The translations under genes were made by a program, and so were the position numbers. The notes under the pieces are model-generated. The model had not been told where the DNA came from. It saw only the letters and a program-made list of their open reading frames with translations, and did no database searches. From Selaginella moellendorffii (Eukaryota > Streptophyta > Lycopodiopsida > Selaginellales > Selaginellaceae), in the NCBI RefSeq assembly GCF_000143415.4, contig NW_003314348.1:288085-352084 (forward strand): a DNA stretch of 64,000 nucleotides. The letters run 5' to 3'. Below are positions 1 to 10,700 of this stretch, piece by piece (the stretch's first letter is position 1; each line of letters begins with the position of its first letter).

Positions 1-1764
1 TGGCGAGTCGGGGGACAAATCCCTTAATTGAAGGTGCTAACTTCAAAAGGGGTGGCCTATGGGGCCGGGCATGGAGGAGTCCATGCATGATCACAGACTT
101 GTCAAGTGAGAGGACTTGGCAGTGCGGAGCAACTAGGTTCCTAAGCTGTGATCTATAGCGCACTTTAAGTACATGTTGGTGCACTGGCGTGGGAAGTCAC
201 GCCAGGCATCCAGGATGATGCCGTCCGTAGATGCATATACGGAGGTTGGGTTCGAGTCCCAACCTTCTAATGCTTGGGTTCGAGTCCCAAATCACTAGGG
301 CGTGGTGATGGTTTGGAATATGAGGACACTCATATTTCGATGGTCATGGACTCTCAATGAGGAGACTAACTTGGGCACACTGCCAAGTGGGGGATGCTCC
401 AGAGTCCTGATACATGGTTAGATTGCTTAGAGTGAAAGCTCGGCATATCTAACTTGAACACTTTGGTGCAAAGGGCACCAAAGACGTGGTGAATGAGATG
501 GGGACACCTAGTCTCAGTTGCTATAGACCCTTAGTTGGAGGGGCTGGCTTGGGTGCACCGCCAAGTGTGGGGGATGCCCCTGGGGTCATGGTGAACAACT
601 TAAAAATTTGGAAGACTTAATACCTATTGGCAAACTTGTTAAAGTGCCAAGGTGTGATCACTAGGTGATCTTATAGCTAAAACAAGGACAAGGTCCTTTC
701 GAGGTTAAGGGATAAAGTTCTTAGTTCAAAGTGTTGGTTTGAACTATTGATGATGGTATGGCTTGGTCAAGGTGACCAAGTGGGAAAAATACCTAAGGAA
801 AATCATTTGTGACTATGCGATGGCATAGTGAGTCCGAAGAAGGTAGTCTTTATAAGAGACCCGGGGAGGGTCACAATGTTAGGCCAAGGATAGAGCCCAC
901 AGTAGAAAATCCTCAAGAGACATACTAGGGGTGAACACCCTCTGGACTTGGCAAAGCAAAGTCTTTGCTATGGAATTGAAAGGATACCTCGAGAATGGAG
1001 GTAGTGATCTGATGTTGCTAGGTGCAACAATCAAGGATAGGAGCAAAAGACTAATGGCTAAGAAAAGAGCCATGGGAATAATGGGAAAGAATCCGAAAGG
1101 CAAAGTTAAGCCAACAACACTAATGTGTTGGGTGCTAATGAATTGTAGGAAATGCAATGTGTTTCTAAGGATGGATTCCTAATTGCTTTGATTTGGCGAA
1201 AGTGGAAGCTCTAAGGGAGGGAGCGATAAGGTAGCCAAATGATAGGGCTATGGACAGCCCTAACACAAATTATGATAACTAGAACTTCGTGCCTAAGGTA
1301 GCACAAAATAAAAAAGAGGATGATGGTGCCCTCAAGTAAAGAATTTCTTAGAATGGGGAAGTGGAGTTGCACAATATGTGCAAAGCAAGGTGTCGGAGAC
1401 ACCTAGGATATTGACTTTGAGAAGTCAAAAGTCAAAGTTCCAAAGTGCAAATGTCATATTGATGGAAACTAAAACTACTTAAGATGGAGTAGTGGGACTG
1501 AGATAGAGACGGTGTCTCTAACAAGTTTAGCGAGAACTAATCTAATAAAAGGAGAGAACCACCACAAGTGGTCCAATCAGTCTCTAAGTTGGAGAGATTA
1601 TCCTCCTTAGAGGATGGGCAAGGCATGGTGAGCCTTCGGTATCAAACCATTGACGAATATTGGCAAGGTGCCAAAAATGGAAAGAGTAATACATGTTGGT
1701 GTTACTTTATAAAATAGTTTATCGTTCGATGAGGACATTGAACTTCGTCTATGGGTGGTAGAGT
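1..1764 (+). mobile_element. Family A LARD-like element, internal region (3' part), outer copy 1
   Basis: Non-coding internal region of a large LTR retrotransposon. It matches the internal regions at 27259-30540, 31773-35773 and 37459-38773 on the plus strand, and 4145-6650 plus 14022-15577 on the minus strand. It ends with a purine-rich PPT (ATGGGTGGTAGAGT, 1751-1764) directly before the LTR start TGTGAGACAC. No gag, protease or polymerase motif is visible in any frame. The region holds a chain of hairpins (184-290) and a duplicated hairpin pair (around 370-390 and 548-580). The left end of the element lies outside the window, so its 5' LTR and TSD cannot be seen. Confidence 0.85.
184..290 (+). 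other. Conserved hairpin chain with T-arm-like stem-loops
   Basis: Five consecutive stem-loops can be drawn. HP1 is 184-205 (8 bp, CTGGCGTG with CACGCCAG). HP2 is 205-222 (GGCATC with GATGCC). HP3 is 224-243 (TCCGTA with TACGGA). HP4 is 244-264 (7 bp, loop TTCGAGT). HP5 is 274-290 (TTGGG, TTCGAGT, CCCAA). HP4 and HP5 look like tRNA TPsiC arms, and the loop GGTTCGAGTCC resembles a Pol III B box. HP3 and HP4 abut with no spacer. Equivalent chains occur at 28261-28367, 34190-34301, 25836-25890 (gypsy2) and, on the minus strand, about 5600-5720. Function is unknown; a retrotransposon RNA packaging or dimer signal is one possibility. Confidence 0.55.
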
Positions 1765-2262
1765 TGTGAGACACAAAATCCCTAGGCCCCAAAGTGGAGC
1801 CGAAAGGATGCCACGTGGTAGTGGCCGAAGCGAAAGCAAAATGACTAAACACATTTGGACTAAAAGCTCCGACTTGAAAAGGTTGAGAGTGGGAGTGGAA
1901 CTCCCAACGAAGTGCTCGAGGAACAAGCACAAGGCGAGCCATGAGTGAGTCTCTAGAAAAGGGGACACAAGAGGACCAAAACATGACACATGGAAGTGTC
2001 CAAGATGGAGTCCGAGGTGGAGTCTGAGATGGAGTTCGAGATGGAGTCCGAGGTGGAGTCCGAGATGGAGTTCGAGATGGAGTCCGAGGTGGAGTCCGAG
2101 GTGGAGTCCGAGATGGACCCAAAATGAACCCAAAATTGAGTCCGAGATGGACCTGAGATGGAGTCCGAGATGGACCCGAGGTGGACCCAAGATGGAGTCC
2201 GAGATGGACCTAAGATGGAGTCCGAGATGGAGTCCAAGATGGAGTCTGAGATGGAGTCAGAG
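1765..2262 (+). repeat. Family A LTR, 5' part of outer copy 1
   Basis: Starts TGTGAGACACAAAATCCC after a PPT, as in the LTRs at 35774 and 38774. It contains a CACGTG box near 1813 and then a GAGTCCGAGATGGA-type minisatellite. The LTR is interrupted at 2263 by a minus-strand copy of the same family. It resumes at 17447-17853 and 19121-19603. Five bases (CAGAG, 2258-2262) are duplicated at 17442-17446 as the target site of the insertion. Confidence 0.85.
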
Positions 2263-3391
2263 TGTAAGCGACTAATTTTTCCATTCTACTTTAGTCACTT
2301 AACCACACCTCCGACCATTTGGAGGAGTCTCATTCACAACCTCCATTAGTCCAATTCAGGACTTGGGACTTGCTAGCCCTAAGAATGGCATCCATGCCAC
2401 TCAACACTTGCACCTGGTCCAAGTGCTCCACGTGTCCGGTCCGAAGACCAACACCCAAAGGTACCACTGACATCTCGGCCCGTTACGCTAAGGCCATGCC
2501 CATTCACCTTTGCTGCACTAGTGGTCCAATACCACTTGCATCACCATCCCGTCTCTCCAAGACTGAGCCATCTGTTCACGAGTGGTCATCCTAGATCCAC
2601 TCCTTAGCATCCTTAGGATGCCCACAGACCTGGGGAATCGCCTTCCCCAAAGTCCCTTTGTCAGTTCCTACCAAGTCCCTTTCTGCCCCTGGCCGTGTTT
2701 ACCAACACTGCCATTGGATCGAGGCCCACAGGCCCGACCACTAAGTCCCATGGTCCTCTGGGACTTCCTCACCACACGACTGTGTCCTTGGTCACTACCC
2801 CAGAGGACTGCTCCTCTTCCTTTCCACAGTCTAGGCTTTTGGGACAACATTTCGGAACACCGTGGCCTTACGCGAGCCACCTGGGTACTCTCCCCGCCTT
2901 TCGCCTTTAGGTGCTCTAGCCATGGGCTTAGAGCGAGGTTCTGTTGAGCCACGCCTGGTATCCAAGTAGGTAGTGCCACCCACACTTGGACTGGGAGCAT
3001 CGGCCAGTCGATCTCCCGGGGGAACTAGAGCCGGCTCTTGAACACTTCACCAAGCTACCCCGCTTGTCGATCCGTGTTCACTCTAGTCTTGGACTTCCCA
3101 GTGGGCAGCTCATCACCCAACACTGGGTCCGGCCTTCCTGGGCCAAACTGGCCTTTCCTGGCCAAACTGGCTCCACTGCAGTCCTCCCCCCTTACTATAC
3201 TTTTGGAGCTCACCAAACCCCCCAGGGTTTGGGAGACGAACGCTTTGGGCTTTCACCCTCTCAGGCTCCGGACTCGGACTCGGACTCGGACTCGGACTCG
3301 GACTCGGACTCGGACTCGGACTCGGATTCGGACTCGGACTCGGGCTCGGGCTCGGTCTCGGCCTCGGCCTCGGTCTCGGTCTCGGTCCCGA

Positions 3392-3423
<32 letters not shown>

Positions 3424-4144
3424 CCGGTCTCAGTCTCGACTTCGGACTCCATCTCGGACTCCATCTCGGACTCCATCTTGGACTCCATCTCAGGTCCATC
3501 TCGGGTCCATCTCGGACTCCATCTCGGGTCCACCTCAGACTCCATCTCGGACTCCATCTCGGACTCCATTTCGGGTCCATCTCGGACTCCACTTCGGACT
3601 CCAACTCGGGTCCATCTCGGGTCCACCTCAGACTCCACTTCGGACTCCATCTCGGGTCCATCTCGGGTCCACCTCGGACTCCACTTCGGACTCCATCTCG
3701 GACTCCATCTCGGGTCCATCTCGGACTCCACTTCGGACTTCAACTCGGGTCCATCTCGGGTCCATCTCGGACTCCACTTCGGACTCCAACTCGAGTCCAT
3801 CTCGGACTCCACTTCGGACTCCAACTCGGGTCCATCTCGGACTCCACTTCGGACTCCAACTCGGGTCCATCTCGGACTCCACTTCGGACTCCAACTCGAG
3901 TCCATCTCGGACACTCCCACGTGTCATGTGTTGGTCCTTTTGGGTCCCTTTTTGGAGCCTCGCTTTTTGCTCGCTTCGTGCTCGTTCCTCGAGCACTTCT
4001 TTGGGAGTTCCACTCCCGCTCTTGAATTTTCAAGTCGGAGCTTTTGGTCCAAACGTGTTACACTCGTTTGGCTCTCGCTTCAGCCACTACCACGTGGTAC
4101 CCTTTCCGGCTCCACTTTGGGCCCTAGGGATTTTGTGTCTCACA
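2263..4144 (-). repeat. Family A LTR (3' LTR of minus-strand copy 2)
   Basis: Begins TGTAAGCGAC and ends TCTCACA on the plus strand. It contains about eleven GGACTC hexamers from about 3265, followed by ACTCCATCTCGG and GGGTCCATCTCGG units up to about 3910. Every frame through the array stays open, producing Ser-Asp, Arg-Thr or Pro-Ser runs that are not genes. The paired LTR at 15578-17441 has fewer hexamers, so the array has changed since insertion. Confidence 0.92.
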
Positions 4145-6645
4145 ACTCCACCACCCATAGACGAAGTTCGATGTCCTTATCGAACAGTAAACCCTTTCAT
4201 AAAGTAACACCCACACATGTTACCATTTCCCTCCTTGGCACCTAGCCAATCTTTGTTTATGGTTTGACACCAAAGGCTCACCATGCCTTGTCCATCCTTT
4301 AAGGAGCATAGTCTCTCTAACTTAGAGACTGATTGGACCACATGTAATGGTTCTCTCCTTTTATTGGTTTAGTTCTCGCTAAACCTCTTAGAGACCCTTC
4401 TCTAAGTCAATCCCACTACTCCTTCTCGAGTAGTCTCAATTTCCATCGATATAACCTTTGCACTTTGGAACTTTGAATTTTGACTTCTTGGAGTCAATTT
4501 CCTAGGTGTCTCCGACACCTTGCCTTGCACCTTTTGTGCAACTCCACTTCCCATCCTAGGAAGTTCTCTACTCGAGGGCACCATCATCCTCTCTTCTATT
4601 TCGTGCCAAAGTTCCAGTTATCATACTTTGTGCTAGGGCTGTTCATGGCCCTATCATTTGGCTACCTTACCGCTCCCTCCCTTGGAGCTTCCACTTTCGC
4701 CAAATCGGAGCATTTCGGAATCCCTCCTTGGAAACACACTTCATTTTCCCGCAACTTGTTAGCGTCCAACACATTAGTGTTCCTCGCCTAACTTTGTCAC
4801 TTGGATTTCTTCCAAGGGATTCCACGGCCCTGTCTTGGCCACTCATCTTTTGCTCCTATCTGTTGATTGTTGCACCAAGCAACATCGAATCTCTACCTCC
4901 CTCCTTGAGGTATTGTTTCGGTTCCATAGCAAAGACTCTTCTTTGCCAAGTCCGGAGGATGTTCACCCCTAGTACGTCTCTTTAGCATCTTCTGCTATGG
5001 GCTCTATCCACGGCCCAACTTCGTGACCCTCCCTTGGGTCTTTTATAGAGACTACTTTCCTCGGACTCACTATGCCATCGCACAGACATAGTTTATTTCC
5101 CTTAGGTGCTCTTCCCACTTGGTCATCATGACCAAGCCACACCACCTTAAACAGTTCAATTTCAACATTTTGAACCAGGAACTTCATTCCTTAGCCAACC
5201 AAGGACCTTGTCCTTATCTGGCCATAAGATCACCTAGTGATCTCACCTTGGCACCTTAACAGAGTTGCCAAGAGGTACTCGGTTTTCTAGACCTCCAAGT
5301 TGTTGACTATAACCCCGGGGGCATCCCCCACACTTGGCGGTGCACCCAAGCTAGCCCTTACGGCCAAGGGTTCATAGCAACTGAGATTAGGTGTCCCCAT
5401 CTCACTCACCACGACCTTAGTGCCACTTGCACCAAAGTGTTCAAGTTAGATATGCTGAGCTTTCACACTAAGCAATCTAACCGTGCATCACGACTCCGAG
5501 GCATCCCTCGCTTGGCGGTGTGCCCAAACCAGTCTCCCCACTGAGAGTCCATGACCACCGAAATATGAGTGTCCTCATATTCCAAACCATCACCACGCCC
5601 TAGTGATTTGGGACTCGAACCCAAGCACTAGAGGGTCGGGACTCGAACCCAACCTCCGTATATGCATCTACGGACGGCATCACACAAGATGCCTGGCGTG
5701 ACTCCCCACGCCGGTGCACCAACTTATTTTTAAAGCGCGCTATAGATCACAGCTTAGGAACCTAGTTCCTCCACACTGCCAAGTCCTTTCACTTGACATG
5801 TCTGTGATCATGCATGGACTCCTCCATGCTCGGCCCCATGGCCCACCGTTTTTGAAGTTATCACTTTCAACTAGGGTATTTGTTCCCCCGACGTGCCAAT
5901 CTCGCTTGGCAAGTCCTCCGACCACTGTAACATGGTTCCTGCATAAGCGTGAAAGCCCTTGACCATCGACTCTCGTTCAAAGCCCTCTCTTTGAACACTC
6001 GGGAACTACTTCCCTAACCTTGATAGCCTTGCCTCATGGCAAGCTTCAAGACCACGCTTCTGCTGCGCCACTCTGATTTCGCGCGTTTCATGAACCATTT
6101 ACACTTGGCCTTTCTAGGTACTAAGCTACCTAGAATCGTCTTTGGGAACCTTGAAGGAACTCTGTCCCTCAGCTTGCTAAGGCCTCCCTTTTTGCCAGCT
6201 TTCCAAATGCCACATAGTCTAACATGGACAATTCCATATTTTAGACTCTCCATGGCATCACGGTTGCTAGCGGCAACACCCTCGAGCCCCCACTTGATTT
6301 TCCACTCCCAGCTGGCATAACCAACCTTGGTTATGCCCTTTGATTCCTACGGTTCGGTTCTATCCCCTTACTTCTTGCTTTTTTGGCTTCACACCTTTCC
6401 TTTGGTCATTCTCCTCCAGACCAGGAGGATAGCTTTGCACTTTCGATCATGCCTTAGCAAGTATTCTTAGGGATGAACGTACTCAATAGCCCAGGGAGTG
6501 GTTCCTCAATCTGGGTATGCTCAGCTTATAATCCCACACACTGGGATTACATTGTTGCTTATGGGCCTTTACATGCCCATCACTAGCCTTGCCAAAATTC
6601 CATTTTTGGCTTTGTCCAACTTGGGTAGACAGTCCTCTCCTGTCT
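4145..6645 (-). mobile_element. Family A copy 2 internal region, 3' half on the minus strand
   Basis: Non-coding internal sequence, reverse complement of 1-1764 and 33300-35773. It carries the hairpin chain at about 5600-5720 on the minus strand and the CTTGG/CCAAG hairpins at about 5320-5350 and 5500-5530. No coding motif is visible. It stops at the target-site duplication of the chromovirus. Confidence 0.88.
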
Positions 6646-6650
6646 CCGCA

Positions 6651-7570
6651 TGTCGCGAATGTGACTTCGGGTATCGAAAGATACTTGTCGACCGGTCCTT
6701 ACGGATACTCTTTCCTTACTGCCATGACGGCAGGAGATCGGTACAGTTGGATCCCTTTAGTAGCCCCTCTTGTGCTAGTGGAGTTAACTGGGCATTCCGA
6801 GTGTACTTAGACCGGACGAGCATAAGGACGGAATTCCTACGTGCTATTAGCCAAGCATACTTAGCCCGGTAAGGAGTTCCCGTCTCGTTATGTCTTGCAC
6901 TGGCTAGTGACAAGAACCCTCGCGTATTGAGACTAGTCCCTCAATATCGCTGGATGATAGCTTACCGTGTCTGCCAAACACCCTCGCTATCACACCCTTT
7001 GTGTTGGTCTCATTTCGGTCCCAAATGCTATTTATGGAAAGTGTCTAGATTAGCTTATTTGGCATATCTACGGAATGTAGAGATCGGCCTGAATACAATG
7101 GTGTTTGTCCCGTGTCCAAATTCGCAATCTAAGGACATTCCATATTTAGTAAGTTTCGAGCTTGTCCCAGAGACTAACTCCTGGTACTAAGGGAGGCTTG
7201 GGGTGAAAGCCCAAAGCGTGTGTTCCTCAAGGGGGGGGGGGGCTATGGGGGGTTCCAAATGTATAGTAGGGATAGTGGTTGGATGCATGTCCGACCACCT
7301 GAGACATTAGTTTGGCTCCCGCTGGGCTGTGTCGCTCCTTGTTCTGCGTCCGGCTTGGGTCTAAGCCCAAGCTCCACGCTGCTCTAGTCGGTGGAGTACC
7401 CTCCTTCTCGCATTAGGCCACCGGTATGCCAAAATTGTGCCAGACTCCGTCTGACACCATTTTGCGTGCAGGTGCTGGATACGGGGAGCTGGTGCTCGTG
7501 GGATTGTACCGGACCCTCGTTTCATAGCGCAACGGGCTTGGAGTTCGGCTCCAAATTCAGGTGCGCTACA
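6651..7570 (+). repeat. Chromovirus 5' LTR
   Basis: TG...CA LTR starting TGTCGCGAATG and ending GCGCTACA. It contains the GTGAAAGCCCAAAGCG box (7203-7218), a run of 12 G, and a CCAAATGTATAGTAGGG box near 7254-7270 that is shared with LTR families A and C. Confidence 0.96.
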
Positions 7571-7583
7571 TTTGGTATCAGAG
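7571..7583 (+). other. Primer binding site (initiator-Met tRNA)
   Basis: TTTGGTATCAGAG immediately follows the 5' LTR. TGGTATCAGAG is the usual plant retrotransposon PBS complementary to the 3' end of initiator-Met tRNA, so minus-strand synthesis would start here. Confidence 0.9.
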
Positions 7584-7743
7584 AAATTGTCTTAGCGATT
7601 TCTATCCAACTTTTGTCGGATTTTCTGACTCAAGTTGCATACGCAGAGACTTTTCTAGTAGATCCGAAGCGACCTGTGTAGGATTAGTTGGATTGCACCA
7701 TTCGGTAAGAACGTTGTATGCATGTTCAGTTACTGATAGAGGC

Positions 7744-10700
7744 ATGCATGCAGCTAGCAGGATGGTGAAGAGGAACCGTGCTGATGACACCGAAACCTCT
7801 AGACGGGCGAATCGAGAGGAGGAAACTCCTGCTAGAGATGCTGCGGAAGGGGCTGAGGCCGAGTCAGAAGAGGAAGAGCCAGATGCTGCAGCATTGCAGC
7901 GTACGGCTCAGGAAGTTGAGATCGAGAATTTGCGAAGGGAGATTCGCAAATTGAAGAAGGAGAACAAGAAAAGGAAGAAAGAAGCTGAGGCAGCTAAACC
8001 AGCTAAGCCTAAGCAACCGGACTCCTCTTCAAGTTCTGAGGACGATGAAGTTCTGCAGCCGCCCCCGGTTGCACGAGTTTCAAAGTTCAAGCCTCCGAAA
8101 CCACCCAATTTCAGAGGCATGCGGGACTATCAGGTTTTGGAAGACTGGGTCTACGATATGGAGAACTACTTCATAGCGGCAGACGTAGATGATCGTACGA
8201 AAGTTGCGTGCGCGCAATCCTTTCTCACCGATCATGCCAAAACTTGGTGGCGCCAGGTGTGTGCTGAAAAAGGGCAGACTAGAAGTTGGACCAAGATGCG
8301 GTCTCGTATCCGTAAGGAATACTTGCCGGATGATCTTGGTCTGAGACTTCGCGCAGAGCTGCGACGGTTAAAGCAGCGAGGGGACCTTATGCATTATGTT
8401 AATGCGTTTGCTCAGAAGCGCATTATGATTGCAAATATGAGTGACGAAGATGCTCGGAGTTATTTCCTGGAGGGTTTAAGTTCACTTTCTCGAAATGAGA
8501 TTTTGAAGTTTAAGCCGAAGACGTACCTGGAGTGTAAAGAGGCAGCACAGCAAGTTGCCTTTAGTCACTCGCTCATAGAACAATATCAGCAATCGTATGC
8601 TGGTAATTCGGACAAGAATAAAAATTCTGGGAATAGGCAAGGTGATCGGAAACAAAGGGTGGAAAGTAGGTACTGCCCTGGGGGCTCACAAGCTACGGTG
8701 AATAAAGGTGGTGGTGGTTGGAGACCACCAGCAGCTTCTTCTGGTCCTAGGCCCTCTGTTCCTCCTCCTAGTGGGTACAAGCAGCAGCAACCTACAAAAC
8801 CTGCTCCTAGCGGAACGGGTAGTGTGGGTCATTGCTTCCATTGTGGAGAGTCGGGACATAGGTCCTCGGAATGTCCCAACAAGCATAAGACAAGGTCTCG
8901 GGTTAATGTCATGAGGGAAGACGGTGGTGGTGAAGCCGAAGGGGTTGACGAGTTGGTCAATGCAGACTATGAGGAAGAAGAGGTGAGTAACTTTCGTTGC
9001 TTTCCTCAAGCTTTTCTTGCAGTCAATGCAAACACTGATCCGTTAATGTATCTGGTAGGCTTTGTCCGTGGACACCGAATCCGAGTGATGATTGACACGG
9101 GAGCTACGCACAGTGTGATATCCGAAGACTTAGTTAAGTTGTTAGGATTGAATGCTGAGCAAATGTCGCCTATGCACTTCCGGTTTGCGGAAGGTGGGCA
9201 AGTAGCCAGAAAGTTTGTGAGTGATGTTCCAATAAAGATATCCAAGTGGAAAGAAAGAGTGGACTTGGTAGTGTTGAAGATACCAGATTTTCAGATGGTG
9301 TTTGGTATGGATTTCTTCAACAAGTATATAAAAGGGATTTATGGTGCTGGACAAAGTCGTATCACGTTGAAGTCAGAAGGACATCCTGATGTATCCTTTC
9401 AGTTGCAAAAGCGTTCCTCAAAGGATTGGGATGCAAAGTTCCTGACTGTGAGGGCCGCTCAAAAAGCAGCTAAAAGGGGATGTCAGACCTTTTGGGTTCA
9501 AGTGATGGAAGCTGAGGGTGTGGGTGACTCAGTACAAATCGGCGACGGGGTTGATCCTGTACCGAAAAGGATATTGGAGTTGTTGGCGAGGAATCAGGAT
9601 ATCTTTCCGAAGGATTTGCCGCCAGGGCTACCTCCTAGCCGTGAGGTTGATCATCGGATTGAGATTATTCCGGGTTCTAAACCACCTACGAAAGCTCCAT
9701 ATCGGTTGAACATCAAGGAGATGGCTGAACTCAAGAAGCAACTCACGGAGCTTCTTGACAAAGGTCATATCCGACCAAGCAAGTCACCTTATGGAGCGCC
9801 GGTCCTCTTCGTTATGAAAAAGGATGGAACTATGAGGATGTGTATTGACTATCGGGCACTCAATAAGATCACGGTTAAAAACAGTTATCCTTTGCCTCGC
9901 ATTGATGACTTGTTTGACCAACTCTTAAAGGCTAAGTATTTTACGCGACTTGATTTGCGGTCCGGATATCATCAGATACGGGTGGCGGATCAGGATGTGG
10001 AGAAGACAGCCTTTAAGACTCGGTACGGATCTTATGAGTTCCTTGTCATGCCATTCGGGTTATGCAATGCTCCGGCAACGTTCAGCACTATGATGGATAG
10101 AATATTCGGAGATTATTTGGATGCATTTGTTGTCCTGTATATCGATGATGTTCTAGTCTTTAGTGAAATGTTGGAGGATCATTTGAAACACTTGGAGCTG
10201 GTGTTTCAGAAACTGCGCGAACACAAACTGTATGCTAAGGAAAGTAAATGCGCTTTTGGTCAATTGCGCGTAAACTTTCTTGGACATATAGTTGGTGGTG
10301 GCGTGATTGAGGTCGATCCAAAGAAGGTGGAAGCGGTGAAGTCCTGGGAAGTTCCGACCACTGTATCAGATGTTCGTTCCTTTCTCGGTTTGGCGGGATA
10401 CTATCGCAAGTTTGTCCGCAATTTTGCAAGAATTGCTCTTCCGTTGACTGAGTTGACGAAGAGTAGTATTCCGTTTCATTGGACACCAGCTTGCCAGCGT
10501 GCTTTTGCACGGTTGAAGGAGATCTTGACTACGGTTCCTGTTCTCAGGATCCCAGATCTTGATAAACCCTTCGAAGTGCATTGTGATGCATCTGGCTATG
10601 CTATTGGTGCCGTGTTGCAGCAAGATTGTGACAAAGCGGTTGGTGTTATGCTAAGGCGACATGGTTGTCCCGTTGCGTTCTATTCCAAGAAATTGGATGA

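Noticed and set aside
244-290. A complete tRNA gene
   Set aside because: Only T-arm-like stem-loops are present; there is no matching acceptor stem or D-arm in the right geometry.
1012-1182. Short ORF repeated in family A internal regions (LLGATIKDRSKRL...)
   Set aside because: The start codon is lost in copy 3 (ATA near 30081) and the frame is broken in copy 2, so similarity reflects shared ancestry of the repeat and not a protein.
3265-3440. CRISPR-like regularity of repeats
   Set aside because: Repeat units are contiguous hexamers without unique spacers, in a plant genome.
2986-4245. Long open frames of 389-419 codons across the family A LTR
   Set aside because: They are Ser-Asp, Arg-Thr and Pro-Ser runs produced by a stop-free hexamer and 12/18-bp minisatellite that is open in several frames on both strands.
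7561-7743. Extension of the chromovirus gag-pol frame upstream to 7561
   Set aside because: It starts on GTG inside the LTR and crosses the primer binding site; the first ATG in frame is at 7744.
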